Notes: a model not told the origin generated them from the sequence alone. Positions 30,779-41,640 are shown, counted from the stretch's first letter. The stretch: 64,000 nt of DNA from Neoarius graeffei (GCF_027579695.1 NC_083583.1:18812257-18876256), one strand, 5' to 3'. Made by a program: numbers and translations.

Positions 30779-33700
30779 ACTCCATAATGGGAACTATGTT
30801 GCTGTTTTGGATATTTCAGGAGCTACTTAGCTACTTTGCATAGCAGTCAACTTGCTATAATATAAAATAATAAATTGTATATTATCAGAATCATGTTTAT
30901 TGGCCAAGTTTGTTGACACACACAAGGAATTTGGTTCTAGCAGTTTGTCTCCAGAAAATACATAATATACAGTACCTACATTATATACAATATGTCTAAG
31001 ATATCTGTATTAGGAGTTTCTGTGTTTATCAGTACAGTTGAATCGTTTAACCCTTGTCATCGGCACACACAGACTCTTAAGCTGTCATCGTGCAGACAGA
31101 TACAGAGATCTTTTTCGACCAGCACTGAAGGAGAGGTCCGCATTACCAAAATACTGAAAGAGAAGTTTCCCCAAGCCTCATCTCTCAAAGTTGTGGATAT
31201 ATCTGGTAAGCATTTGCATTATTAACATCTCATCTCATTATCTCTAGCCGCTTTATCCTGTTCTACAGGGTCGCAGGCAAGCTGGAGCCTATCCCAGCTG
31301 ACTACGGGCGAAAGGCGGGGTACACCCTGGACAAGTCGCCAGGTCATTACAGGGCCGACACATAGACACAGACAACCATTCTGACACACATTCACACTTA
31401 TGGTCAATTTAGAGCCACCAGTTAACCTAACCTGCATGTCTTTGGACTGTGGGGGAAACCGGAACACCTGGAGGAAACCCACGCGGACACGGGGAGAACA
31501 TGCAAACTCCACACAGAGAGGCCCTCGCCGGCCCCGGGGCTCGAACCCGGACCTTCTTGCTGTGAGGCGACAGCGCTAACCACTACACCACCGTGCCGCC
31601 CATCCTTATAAATATAAGGATAAATCCTTATAAGGATTTATAAATAAATATATATGCCATGTATGATTCACCATAATCGGGTGGTCCGTGCCGTCCCATT
31701 ATTAACATCTATGATCTGCAATATTTTGTAATAATTTGTCTGCTTGTACCTTTGGTTGATTCCAGGTGGCTGTGGAGCGATGTATGAAATCCATATCGAG
31801 TCTGATGAATTTAGAGGGAAAAGAATAGTGCAGCAGCACCAGGTAGTGAATCAGGTATGTTCCAAATACAGATCTGAAATAGAAGTCTGTTTAAAATCAG
31901 GGGCACAAAATGTGTGTAAGCATGTCTAGTGCTGCATACAGTGTTGTCAACTTTTTTCAGGGGAAAGTAGCTAAAATATGCTCCAGAACACGTCACAAAT
32001 TTGCATATTATTTGCTTCGTCATGATTATTTGCATATTAAATGTGTTGCACGAAGAAAGACAGACAGTCTTTTTCAGGATATTTTTTTTGGAAGACACTA
32101 ATTTGAACAGAGTAGTTTTATTAGAATACAATACTTTATCCCGCACGCCATCAGACTGTACAACTCCTCTCTGGGGGGGAGGAGGGGTAACAGGAGGACC
32201 GAGGATGGGAAGGAGCAGTAGCCTAGCCTGATAAAAAGCAATACTGGGCAATGTGCAATATAATGTGCATTACCTCTCCTGCTAGATTTTTTTTTCATAT
32301 TTTATTTTTTATGTTTGTATATCTCATCTCATTATCTCTAGCCGCTTTATCCTTCTACAGGGTCGCAGGCAAGCTGGAGCCTATCCCAGCTGACTACGGG
32401 CGAAAGGCGGGGTACACCCTGGACAAGTCGCCAGGTCATCACAGGGCTGACACATAGACACAGACAACCATTCACACTCACATTCACACCTACGGTCAAT
32501 TTAGAGTCACCAGTTAACCTAACCTGCATGTCTTTGGACTGTGGGGGAAACCGGAGCACCCGGAGGAAACCCACGCGGACACGGGGAGAACATGCAAACT
32601 CCACACAGAAAGGCCCTCGCCGGCCCCGGGGCTCGAACCCAGGACCTTCTTGCTGTGAGGCGACAGCGCTAACCACTACACCACCGTGCCGCCCATGTTT
32701 GTATATGTTAATACTTTTTTAATTTATCTAGAAGTTTTTTCTATTTTCTGTTTATTTGGTAATGATGCTGCTGGAATTTTAATTTCCCTGAGGGAACCCT
32801 CCCAAAGGGATCAATAAAATTTTATCTAATCTAATAGAATAGCACTTTATTGGAAAAGAATCGTGTCTTTTCGAGTCTCATAGACTTCCATCATAATAAA
32901 ATAGTTTTATTCGAATAGAATATGTTTTTATCAGATCAGAATATAGAATGTAAGTTTGGGCAAAACAGAATAGTGAATAGAACCAAACAAGCATTGATTG
33001 ACTGAAGATACAAGAAGGCCATGAAAATTTCTGGCGGATGGAAGGACAGGAGGTTACATGGTCATTGTTCATCTGTGTGCAGTGTTTGGCTCCCTGAAAT
33101 TTCATTAAAAGTCGCTAAATTGGCAACACTGATGTTCTGTTACTGTTGCTTTGGTCTGAGTGTGTAAGACATCCATGCCTCATTCATTTGAATATAACAC
33201 ATGGAAATAAAAAGAGCTGGGAAATAAAATCCCCTGAAATAAATAATGCCGCTTTTCCACTACAAACGCGGCTGAGCCGTGCCGTGCCGAGTCGAGCTGA
33301 GTCGGGCTGAGCGGGGCTGTTGGAGTTGCATTTCGACTACAACCGCGCTGAACCGTGCTGGCTGGAAGTGGGTGGACACATTGGGTGGAGTTAGCGAAAG
33401 TGGGTGGACGTCATGTGATGTCGTTAAGCAGCGCAAACAGTGACATCAGTGACAGTGGCGGAACAAGTCAGAGCCGGGCCGGGGGCGGGGCAAATGACCG
33501 GGCCCTTTATTAAAGCTTATCATAACATCATTTTAGGCTACAAAATGTCCGCAACTGCGGTGTTTACCAATTTCAACACTACCGGGTGCAACTATGTTAT
33601 TTAGTACATCAAGTCCTTCAAACGAACATGTAACTCAGAAACAAAAAACATTAGGATACTGTACATGGCTCATAATAAAACATCAATAGCCTATACTGCG

Positions 33701-36478
33701 CACATTATTTGAAGGGCATACGAATGAGCGCTCAGAGTGGTGACAGGAAGAGTCAGAAATAAAAGGAGGGCGGTGCAAACCTCACTGAATGCACTGTGTT
33801 TACCAATTTCAACACTACGGGGTGCAACTATGTTATTTTGTACATTAAGTCCTTCAAACGAGCATGTAACTCAGAAACAAAAAAAAACATTAGGCGACAT
33901 ACTGTACATGGCTCATAATAAAACATCAATAGCCTACTGCGCGCATTATTTGAAGGGCATACGACGAGCCTTGCGCTCCGCGAACTCGTCCACGATGCTC
34001 TGTATTATATGTCACTGATTCAGTGAGCTTTTAAGCGGTAGTCTCACGACCCGAATAGTAAACAATAAACATGGAGGACATGGAGTCGTTAGTGTTGCTG
34101 GTCTTGGTGCTGTGGCTTGACAACGCCAACAGATACTGGCAAGAGCGTATAGATGAGGCGAGGCGCATAAGGCTTCAGAAATTCTCGTAATTCGTAATTC
34201 TTCTCCTTCCGGGTTTGCGGTGTTTACAGATCCCAGCACGCTTGCGGGGCGTGTGTGGGCATGTGAGGACACTCCTCCTCACCAATCAGTGCACAGGGGA
34301 GTGTCTGCTCACGCCCCCAACCTCAGTCAGCACGGTTTGGCTCGCTTCAGCCCCACTCCAAAACGGTGCGAGTTTTAGGGGCTAAGCAGGGCTGAAACGA
34401 GCTGAGTCGTGCTGGTTTTTGGTAGTCGAAACGCGAGCCGTGTCGGGCTGAAGCGAGCTGAAGTGAGCTGAAAAAGGGTAGTGGAAAAGGGCCATAAATG
34501 TTTTGAATTATGAAATAAATGTTCCCTGCAATAAATAAAGGTAATCCTTTGAAAAATATCATTTTTAAATAATTAAAAAAACCCTTTATTTACTGAACTA
34601 TATCGACTCATTTATGTATGTATTTACATTTATTTATATATTTCTCATTTACAACCCTGATTCCAAAAAAGTTGGGACAAAGTACAAATTGTAAATAAAA
34701 ACAGAATGCAATGATGTGGAAGTTTCAAAATTCCATATTTTATTCAGAATAGAACATAGATGACATATCAAATGTTTAAACTGAGAAAATGTATCATTTA
34801 AAGAGAAAAATTAGGTGATTTTTTAAATTTCATGACAACAACACATCTCAAAAAAGTTGGGACAAGGCCATGTTTACCACTGTGAGACATCCCCTTTTCT
34901 CTTTACAACAGTCTGTAAACGTCTGGGGACTGAGGAGACAAGTTGCTCAAGTTTAGGGATAGGAATGTTAACCCATTCTTGTCTAATGTAGGATTCTAGT
35001 TGCTCAACTGTCTTAGGTCTTTTTTGTCGTATCTTCCGTTTTATGATGCGCCAAATGTTTTCTATGGCTGAAAGATCTGGACTGTAGGCTGGCCAGTTCA
35101 GTACCCGGACCCTTCTTCTACGCAGCCATGATGCTGTAATTGACGCAGTATGTGGTTTAGCATTGTCATGTTGGAAAATGTAAGGCCTTCCCTGAAAGAG
35201 ATGTCGTCTGGATGGGAGCATATGTTGCTCTAGAACCTGGATATACCTTTCAGCATTGATGGTGTCTTTCCAGATGTGTAAGCTGCCCATGCCACACGCA
35301 CTAATGCAACCCCATACCATCAGAGATGCAGGCTTCTGAACTGAGCGCTGATAACAACTTGGGTCGTCCTTCTCCTCTTTAGTCCAAATGACACGGCGTC
35401 CCTGATTTCCATAAAGAACTTCAAATTTTGATTCGTCTGACCACAGAACAGTTTTCCACTTTGCCACAGTCCATTTTAAATGAGCCTTGGCCCAGAGAAG
35501 ACGTCTGCGCTTCTGGATCATGTTTAGATACGGCTTCTTCTTTGAACTATAGAGTTTTAGCTGGCAACGGCGGATGGCACGGTGAATTGTGTTCACAGAT
35601 AATGTTCTCTGGAAATATTCCTGAGCCTATTTTGTGATTTCCAATACAGAAGCATGCCTGTATGTGATGCAGTGCCGTCTAAGGGCCCGAAGATCACGGG
35701 CACCCAGTATGGTTTTGCGGCCTTGACCCTTACGCACAGAGATTCTTCCAGATCCTCTGAATCTTTTGATGATATTATGCACTGTAGATGATATGTTCAA
35801 ACTCTTTGCAATTTTACACTGTCGAACTCCTTTCTGATATTGCTCCACTATTTGTCGGCGCAGAATTAGGGGGATTGGTGATCCTCTTCCCATCTTTACT
35901 TCTGAGAGCCGCTGCCACTCCAAGATGCTCTTTTTATACCCAGTCATGTTAATGACCTATTGCCAGTTGACCTAATGAGTTGCAATTTGGTCCTCCAGCT
36001 GTTCCTTTTTTGTACCTTTAACTTTTCCAGCCTCTTATTGCCCCTGTCCCAACTTTTTTGAGATGTGTTGCTGTCATGAAATTTCAAATGAGCCAATATT
36101 TGGCATGAAATTTCAAAATGTCTCACTTTCGACATTTGATATGTTGTCTATGTTCTATTGTGAATACAATATCAGTTTTTGAGATTTGTAAATTTTTGCA
36201 TTCCGTTTTTATTTACAATTTGTACTTTGTCCCAACTTTTTTGGAATCGGGGTTGTATTTCATGGCCATATTTGTTTATTTCATAGGCATATTTATTTTT
36301 CTTTATTTTATATTGACTAAAATTGCATTCTGTATTATTTTTGCCCTGAACTAATAATGTCATATAAAGTTGTTAGTTATTCACTGTTGAAATGTGTTAT
36401 TTACTGTAACAGGCACTCAAAGAAGAGATTAAAGGAATGCACGGACTGCGGATATTCACAGCTGTTCCCAAAAAGTAG
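30504..36478 (+). CDS. bola3: BolA family member 3, mitochondrial Fe-S cluster factor
   Basis: BOLA3 acts in the mitochondrial matrix with GLRX5 and NFU1 to place 4Fe-4S clusters in lipoate synthase and complexes I and II. Exons: ATG at 30504 ([10 protein letters not shown], to 30533, donor GTAAAT), exon 2 ending 31205, exon 3 31766-31854 and exon 4 36413-36478 (TAG). Protein blocks are [56 protein letters not shown] and [20 protein letters not shown], matching the BolA fold, with the cluster-ligand Cys in GGCGAMYE and the invariant His in MHGLRIF. The start of exon 2 is uncertain: the usual-looking AG at 31037 does not fit the phase of exon 1, while an AG at 31000 does. Intron 3 (4.6 kb) is mostly transposons. 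Confidence 0.9.
31231..31696 (-). mobile_element. SINE-A with a 95-bp 5' extension
   Basis: Perfect 14-bp duplication CATTATTAACATCT at 31217-31230 and 31697-31710. The SINE head ends near 31602, and about 95 bp of extra sequence lies between it and the right duplication. That extra part is rich in ATCCTTATAA palindromes and ends near GGTGGTCCGTGCCGTCC, resembling a diverged head. Lies in bola3 intron 2. Confidence 0.85.
32323..32694 (-). mobile_element. SINE-A in bola3 intron 3
   Basis: Flanked by ATGTTTGTATAT at 32311-32322 and 32695-32706. Full length and close to consensus. Confidence 0.93.
32707..33243. other. bola3 intron 3 sequence
   Basis: AT-rich intronic sequence. CCCTGAGGGAACCCTCCCAA followed by GATCAATAAAA near 32788-32822 looks like the 3' end of an old LINE. 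No exon. Confidence 0.4.
33247..34494. mobile_element. PIF/Harbinger-like non-autonomous element
   Basis: Ends TGCCGCTTTTCCACTAC and, in complement, TGGCCCTTTTCCACTAC, flanked by the 3-bp duplication TAA (33244-33246, 34495-34497), as in PIF/Harbinger. Both ends continue into GC-rich GAGCTGAGTCG-type repeats. Interior carries a direct duplication (33558-33727 and 33797-33965). No transposase found. Confidence 0.72.
33558..33965. repeat. Direct duplication inside the PIF-like element
   Basis: About 170 bp beginning GTGTTTACCAATTTCAACAC and ending TTGAAGGGCATACGA occurs twice, 239 bp apart, with only a few differences. Confidence 0.8.
34652..36255 (-). mobile_element. Tc1-like transposon, almost intact, in bola3 intron 3
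   Basis: TIRs CAACCCTGATTCCAAAAAAG / complement CAACCCCGATTCCAAAAAAG. TA on both sides (34650-34651, 36256-36257). Length 1604 bp. Its end lies 157 bp before the last bola3 exon. Sub-terminal sequence (GTTGGGACAAAGTACAAATT) is also repeated in inverse at the other end. Confidence 0.93.
34874..35947 (-). pseudogene. Tc1 transposase with a single premature stop
   Basis: Minus strand from ATG at 35947 (a later ATG gives [19 protein letters not shown]). The parts are a helix-turn-helix region ([20 protein letters not shown]), an RKGQGRKT linker, WSDESKF (first Asp), [27 protein letters not shown] (second Asp) and [11 protein letters not shown] (Glu, 34 residues later, so DD34E), ending GDVSQW at 34874. 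The frame is continuous apart from one in-frame TAG at about 35627-35629 (EITK-stop-AQEY). All three catalytic residues are present. About 357 residues, the normal family length. Confidence 0.9.
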
Positions 36479-36621
36479 ACTCTGCACTAACGTTCTTCAT
36501 CAAGATCAGATTCATCGGATCAAACCTGATTATCGCACGCATACACAAAAACTATTACACGATGATATTACATGAAAGAAGTCAGAAACATCAGGGAAAC
36601 CTTTGAAAGAAAATGTTTAAT
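36479..36621 (+). other. Presumed bola3 3' UTR
   Basis: Follows the TAG stop. No AATAAA signal is seen before the next transposon at 36622, so the polyadenylation site is not located. Confidence 0.4.
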
Positions 36622-37014
36622 GGGCCTCATTTATCAATCGTTTAATACAGCTGTGTGTAAGCCAGTTAGTCGTAAATGACCAAGTCTGCTCATGACAGAA
36701 CTGATTTACAGTTAGTGATGCCCACAAAACTGCATAAAAAGTAAAGCTCACAGAGCTGAAGATGACCAAAAATGATGACTAAACGGTGAAAGATCACCTC
36801 CTGATTATGGCGTGCAGTAAATCTCCCAGTATTTCAGCTCTGCCGCTGCAGCATGTAAACACAGCACTATAAAGACACACTACACTCCCCCCTTTTATAG
36901 AGTGTCATTACTTTTGTCCTAATTGAATGGCTAGGCTTATTCGTCTTAATTTATGGATTTGTTGTAGACTGTTTTCTTTCAAATTCATTAATCTGAAGTG
37001 ACTAAATATACATA

Positions 37015-37697
37015 CACACACACTCACTGGCCACTTTATTAGGAACACTCATCCACCTGCTGTTTCGTGCAGTTATCTAATCAGCCAATCTCTTGACAGC
37101 AGCACAATGCATCAAATCATGCAGATACAAATCAAGAGCTTCAGTTAATGTTCACAATGTTCAGACATCGGAATGGGAAAAATTGTGATCTCAGAGTGTG
37201 ACTTTCAATGTGGCATGGGTATTGGTTTGAGCCAGATGGACTGGTTTGAGTATTTCAGAAACTGTCAGTCTCCTGGGGTTTTCACACAAAACAATCTCTA
37301 GAATTTACACAGAATGGTGTGAAAAACAAAAAACACTGGGTGAGCGACAGTTCTGTGGGTGGACATGCTTTGGTGATAAGAGAGGTCAGAGGAAAACGGA
37401 CAGTGCCGAGTTTCCCAAAAGCATCGTAGCACAAAGATCATTGTTAAATGGTAGAGCGAGCAGCATAATGAACACTCGCTCTCCTGGTTAAGATGTTCTT
37501 AGCGCTAAGAGGCTTTTGGGAAACCCACCCCAGATTGATTCAAGCTACCAGGAAGGATATAGCAACTCTTTCAACCGCAGCAAGCAGAAAAGCATCTCAG
37601 CAGGCAACAGCAGAAGACCCCATTGGGTTCCAATCCTGCCAGCCAGTAACAGGAATCTTAGAATCAAGAATAAGTTCCTATTAAAGTGGCCGGTGTG
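37015..37697 (+). mobile_element. Deleted Tc1-like element
   Basis: Left end has CACTGGCCACTTTATTAGGA, right end the complement of CACCGGCCACTTTAATAGGA, with TA flanks at 37013-37014 and 37698-37699. Holds a transposase N-terminal piece (SISETVSLLGFSHKTISRIY, about 37249-37308, a helix-turn-helix). The catalytic part is missing. A small MITE is nested at 37411-37523. Confidence 0.78.
37411..37523. mobile_element. 113-bp MITE
   Basis: Perfect inverted ends TTTCCCAAAAGC / GCTTTTGGGAAA. It contains CGCTCTCC and TAGCGCTAAG palindromic parts and breaks the Tc1 transposase remnant. Confidence 0.7.
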
Positions 37698-37746
37698 TAT
37701 AAAACAACAAAAAAATTCTATATATCCAGTTTGATAAATGAGGCCC

Positions 37747-38135
37747 GTTGTTGTTGCTGGAATTCTACAATACGCACAAAATATGACTTGAATGCTGCAC
37801 TGCGCACAAAAATGCCACGATATCTTAAAGCCACTGTTGTAACCTGGAAAGCAACTCAGAATAGCTATGTGTTATTCATAACACCAGTGATACTTGACTA
37901 AACATAAATAATTGCTTTCAAACACTTCTGTATTTATGACACTTCTATGTTTTTCTCTCTGCTTTAACGGATTATGATGATTATGAACCAAAAGCCATTA
38001 AATCCCATTTCTTTGTGATTTTCTTGATTCTTATATATGATCAAATTGTATGGATCCTGGAAAAATATAATGTGTGCACTGATAAAACATATAATCATGA
38101 ACAAGCATGATGTGAATGACACGTCTATCCACTAG
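37747..38135. other. Unassigned AT-rich spacer
   Basis: No exon or element end recognised. Confidence 0.4.
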
Positions 38136-38674
38136 ATGTCAGGTTTCCTTTCAAGTCCTGAAATGTTAATGTTCCTGGAATCATCTACTGAACTTATTTT
38201 CATAAGGATAAAACATTACAGAATAAATTGTATTTGGTTAAACAAGTGCACTTTTCTTCATCTCATCTCATTATCTCTAGCCGCTTTATCCTTCTACAGG
38301 GTCGCAGGCAAGCTGGAGCCTATCCCAGCTGACTACGGGCGAAAGGCGGGGTACACCCTGGACAAGTCGCCAGGTCATCACAGGGCTGACACATAGACAC
38401 AGACAACCATTCACACTCACATTCACACCTACGGTCAATTTAGAGTCACCAGTTAACCTAACCTGCATGTCTTTGGACTGTGGGGGAAACCGGAGCACCC
38501 GGAGGAAACCCACGCGGACACGGGGAGAACATGCAAACTCCACACAGAAAGGCCCTCGCCGGCCACGGGGCTCGAACCCAGGACCTTCTTGCTGTGAGGC
38601 GACAGCGCTAACCACTACACCACCGTGCCGCCCCGTGCACTTTTCTTTTCAGTAGTAAAATGGAAACCTGACAT
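38136..38674. mobile_element. Small TIR element split by a SINE
   Basis: ATGTCAGGTTTCC (38136-38148) and GGAAACCTGACAT (38662-38674) are perfect inverted repeats. After removing the SINE at 38259-38634, about 150 bp remains, a MITE-like size. Confidence 0.6.
38259..38634 (-). mobile_element. SINE-A
   Basis: Flanked by GTGCACTTTTCTT at 38246-38258 and 38635-38647. Full length. Confidence 0.93.
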
Positions 38675-38752
38675 AATTGGATGACTTACAACTCGGTGAC
38701 CCCAAGATTCATTCATTCATTAGTGTCGTCGTCTTCTCCAGAAGGTCGACAA

Positions 38753-39290
38753 TCATGGATCTCTATTTCTGTCTTGAGCTGTCCGGACACATTGGACATA
38801 GTTCATTTTTGTCCAGTCTGTAATTTCACTCATCCATGTCCTTCGTTGTTTCCCTCTTCTCCGCTTACCCTCTACTTTGCCTTCTAAAAGCTGCCGTTGC
38901 ATCTCATCTACTCTTATGATGTGTCCAATGTATTGTATCTTCCTTTCCTTAATGTCACATACCAGCTTTCTCTTTTCTTCCACCATATCCAGGACTTCTT
39001 CATTTGTCTTTCTTTCAGTATATGAGATGCACATCGTTCTTCTGTATGTCCACATTTCAAAAGCCTCCAAATTATCTATAGTCTTCTTGTTTGCGGTCCA
39101 TGTCTCTGATGCATACAATAGAGTAGATAACATGTAGCATCTGAGCATCCTCTTTTGGAGAGCTAACTTGAGCTTTCTTGATGTTAACCCATCTTTTTTT
39201 CTTGTTGAAATTTGACCCCAAGATACTACATGTTCAAATGATCCAGAAGAGAAAATCAGTGTGACCATCTCAGTCTGTGGCTTTGAACCC
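38753..39290 (-). pseudogene. LINE reverse-transcriptase C-terminal fragment
   Basis: Minus-strand frame reads RKLKLALQKRMLRCYMLSTL, LLYASETWTANKK, LEAFEMWTYRR, RKTNEEVLDMV and KIQYIGHIIRVD, then KVEGKRRRGKQRRTWM. This is the thumb and C-terminal region of LINE polymerases, with the usual GKR-RGR-R-W motif. It lacks the palm with the catalytic YADD box, so it is 5' truncated. It differs from the LINE family at 21675-23454. Confidence 0.75.
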
Positions 39291-39419
39291 GATTAACTGC
39301 TCTGCATGCTTTTAAAAGGTTTCCTAGAAGTTTATGTACTGTACATGTCCAAAGGTAAGAAGGAGTTTGTGATGATGTATAGTACAGGGAGGAGTGCTTC
39401 CAGATTCTTTTCAGGTGTC

Positions 39420-39790
39420 TACATTCTCATTAACTAAACCAGAGGAGGCCTCGCCCGTTAGCAGGGGGAGGAGGCACGCCGCGCACTGTTCCACCGGCCA
39501 CCCCGAGGCCTCTGCTGCTTGTTCAAATAGCGTGAGGAAGGCCTCGGGGTTGAGGTGAGGTGGAGTGGGCCCGCAGCGGTGGAGATGGTGGACCCCACCG
39601 ACGCGAGGAGGTGCCGGAATGCCTGACGATCTTCCTGTTGCGCCAGCACAAGGGCCTCGAACCGTTGTCCTTGCTCCTTTCAGAGGGCGAGCAGCACCTG
39701 GTGCTGGCTCTATTGGGCCATGGTGAGGGCGTGGATCAGGTCTGCGAAGGGGGAGGACTCCATGGGGCTGTTCTCTTCTGTGCTTGGTCC
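39420..39790 (-). pseudogene. LTR retrotransposon gag fragment
   Basis: Minus-strand, broken between frames: HQVLLALRKEQGQRFEALVL, QQEDRQAFRHLL, and PEAFLTLFEQAAEASGWPVE followed by LLPLLTGEAS. These resemble the Gag start of fish Ty3/Gypsy-type elements. It begins just after the LTR and primer-binding site and ends near 39420. No protease or polymerase is present here. Confidence 0.65.
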
Positions 39791-39806
39791 CGAGTTTCAG
39801 CACCAC

Positions 39807-40103
39807 TGTAGAAGTCAGAGCGGGTGGGTGGAGCACAGAAGGACAGCAGGCCAGAACTGAGCTCCAAAACACTTTTTATTTGCACTTTTCAGTACTAACA
39901 TTCACTCTCCCAGCCACACACGTCATCTGGTGCGGGAGAGACCTCACTTCCTCTGCTCTCTCTCTCCTTATATAGGGTGTGGTTGCTGGGAAGACACACA
40001 AACACAGGTTAATTCACATCAGGTGTAGTGATTCTGCCACTTACCTTCCCTGACTCCGCCCTCCAGTCACAGACTGACGCTTGACCACACCCCCACTGCC
40101 ACA
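39807..40103 (-). mobile_element. 5' LTR of a Ty3/Gypsy-like retrotransposon
   Basis: On the minus strand it begins TGTGGCAGTGGGGG (40103) and ends CTTCTACA (39807). It carries a CCTATATAAGG TATA-like box (39967-39977 on the + strand as CCTTATATAGG). Immediately inside lies TGGTGCTGAAACTCGGGA, which fits a tRNA primer-binding site. The matching 3' LTR is not in this window. Confidence 0.7.
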
Positions 40104-40276
40104 CATTGTTTTCAGTTTTAATTTCAATTTTGCAAGGTGCTGTTTTTGGAAACAAAGAAACATTCGTGTTGTCACAGTAACTCCTCATCACATTGGAACA
40201 GCACTTGTGCCATGTTTAATTCCTCACTTGTTACAACCAAAAAGATTATTTATCCAAAAGTATTGCTTTACTGGGG

Positions 40277-40642
40277 TGTGACACGGTGGTGTAGTGGTTA
40301 GCGCTGTCGCCTCACAGCAAGAAGGTTCTGGGTTCGAGCCCAGCGGCCGGCAAGGGCCTTTCTGTATGGAGTTTGCATGCTCTCCCTGTGTCTGCATGGG
40401 TTTCCTCTGGGTGCTCCGGTTTCCCCCAGTCCAAAGACATGCAGGTTAGGCTAACTGGTGACTCTAAATTGACTGTAGGTGTGAATGTGAGCGTGAATGG
40501 TTGTCTATGTGTTAGCCCTGCGATGACCTGGTGACTTGTCCAGGGTGTACTCTGCCTCTTGCCCGTAGTCAGCTGGGATAGGCTCCAGCTTGCCTGTGAC
40601 CCTGTAGGATAGGATAAGCAGCTACAGATGATGGATGGATGG
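40277..40642 (+). mobile_element. SINE-A, diverged subfamily with GATGGATGG tail
   Basis: Flanked by ATTGCTTTACTGGG-like and ATTGTTTTACCGGG-like sequence, two differences. The tail ends GATGATGGATGGATGG rather than GATGAGATGAG, and several CpG positions are mutated, so it is an older copy. Confidence 0.85.
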
Positions 40643-40903
40643 ATTGTTTTACCGGGCGAGCTGACTAAATGAGGAAGCAGTGTCAATTGATTTTTTACTT
40701 TGAGGCAGCCATTAATCCAAACACTATTGATCTTAATAGAGCGAAATTAGGTGCTATTTTCTCTCCTTTCATCAGATTTATTATGGGCGATTTATTTATT
40801 TATTTGGAGAAAAGTATTTTAAGTTTTTGCTGACAGTCCACAGAACCAGGCTGTGTATAAATACGAATAGTGAGAAACCTTGAGGGAGAGTCTATCACAA
40901 GTC
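40643..40903. other. Unassigned AT-rich spacer
   Basis: No exon or element end recognised. Confidence 0.35.
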
Positions 40904-40915
40904 TGTGAAGAACAT

Positions 40916-41310
40916 CTCATCTCATTATCTCGCTGTAAAAAAGAATAGTTGAGAATACTTGAAATTTCAAGGCAACAGTCTGCATTAATAATTTTATGTT
41001 TTGCCAACGATGTGCCCATGATAATCCAAACTATGATAACACTGTTATCTTTATTAAGAATTCTTAATTAAGTCAATTTTCAATTCCTCATTCTGCCAAC
41101 ATAGATTTCTCTTTTTGCTGAACAGTGGCATTCACAGTAGTACAAAAAGGCAATTGAGGTTATCACAATTTTTTGGGGGGCTTTTTTCACCTTTCACACA
41201 GGGAGAACATGCAAACTCCACACAGAAAGGCCCTTGCCGGCCCCGGGGCTCGAACCCAGGACCTTCTTGCTGTGAGGCGACAGCGCTAACCACTACACCA
41301 CCGTGCCGCC
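40916..41310 (-). mobile_element. SINE-A with its middle replaced
   Basis: Flanked by TGTGAAGAACAT at 40904-40915 and 41311-41322. Only the terminal CTCATCTCATTATCTC (40916-40931) and the head from AGGGAGAACATGCAAACTCC (41201) to 41310 are SINE. About 270 bp between them begins GCTGTAAAAAAGAATAG and is unrelated. It may be a TIR element that inserted and deleted the SINE centre. Confidence 0.8.
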
Positions 41311-41322
41311 TGTGAAGAACAT

Positions 41323-41640
41323 AAGATTTCAATTATTTTTATCTCAGGCAAAGTCTATTATATGGACACGAGTGTTTTACTGGGAAATACGCCACTCATA
41401 TTTTTCATACGAGCTACATCTGGGACACGGAGAACCAAAACTGTGACATAAATCTCTATGTCACTCGTGAGGAAATCAATTAATTGTTTTGATAAATTTG
41501 GATACTTTTTGTTTGTGAATGTGTTGATATAATAAAAAAAATCACATGTTGGCTTGAAGATATGAAGTTTATCCTCTTGTGTTGAAAATCTCACATTTTT
41601 CATATGAAACACATTGCGGATCTGAGTGACATATTTAAAT
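41323..41640. other. AT-rich repeat with GAAGATATGAAGTTTATC motif
   Basis: No gene. The motif GAAGATATGAAGTTTATC near 41558 also occurs, as an inverted pair, at 52333-52420, so part of this stretch is probably a shared MITE family. Confidence 0.45.

Larger units (their letters stand above)
36622..37746. mobile_element. Unclassified TIR element with a nested Tc1
   Basis: Perfect 16-bp inverted ends GGGCCTCATTTATCAA (36622-36637, complement at 37731-37746). No clear target duplication. Most of its right half is a Tc1-type insertion at 37015-37697. Confidence 0.7.

Noticed and set aside
31811-32251. Minus-strand 146-residue frame overlapping bola3 exon 3
   Set aside because: Antisense to a firmly assigned exon and intron, with no family resemblance.
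34012-34272. Minus-strand 86-residue frame near 34012-34272 as a gene
   Set aside because: Lies wholly inside the PIF-like element, no recognisable motif, no support from splice sites.
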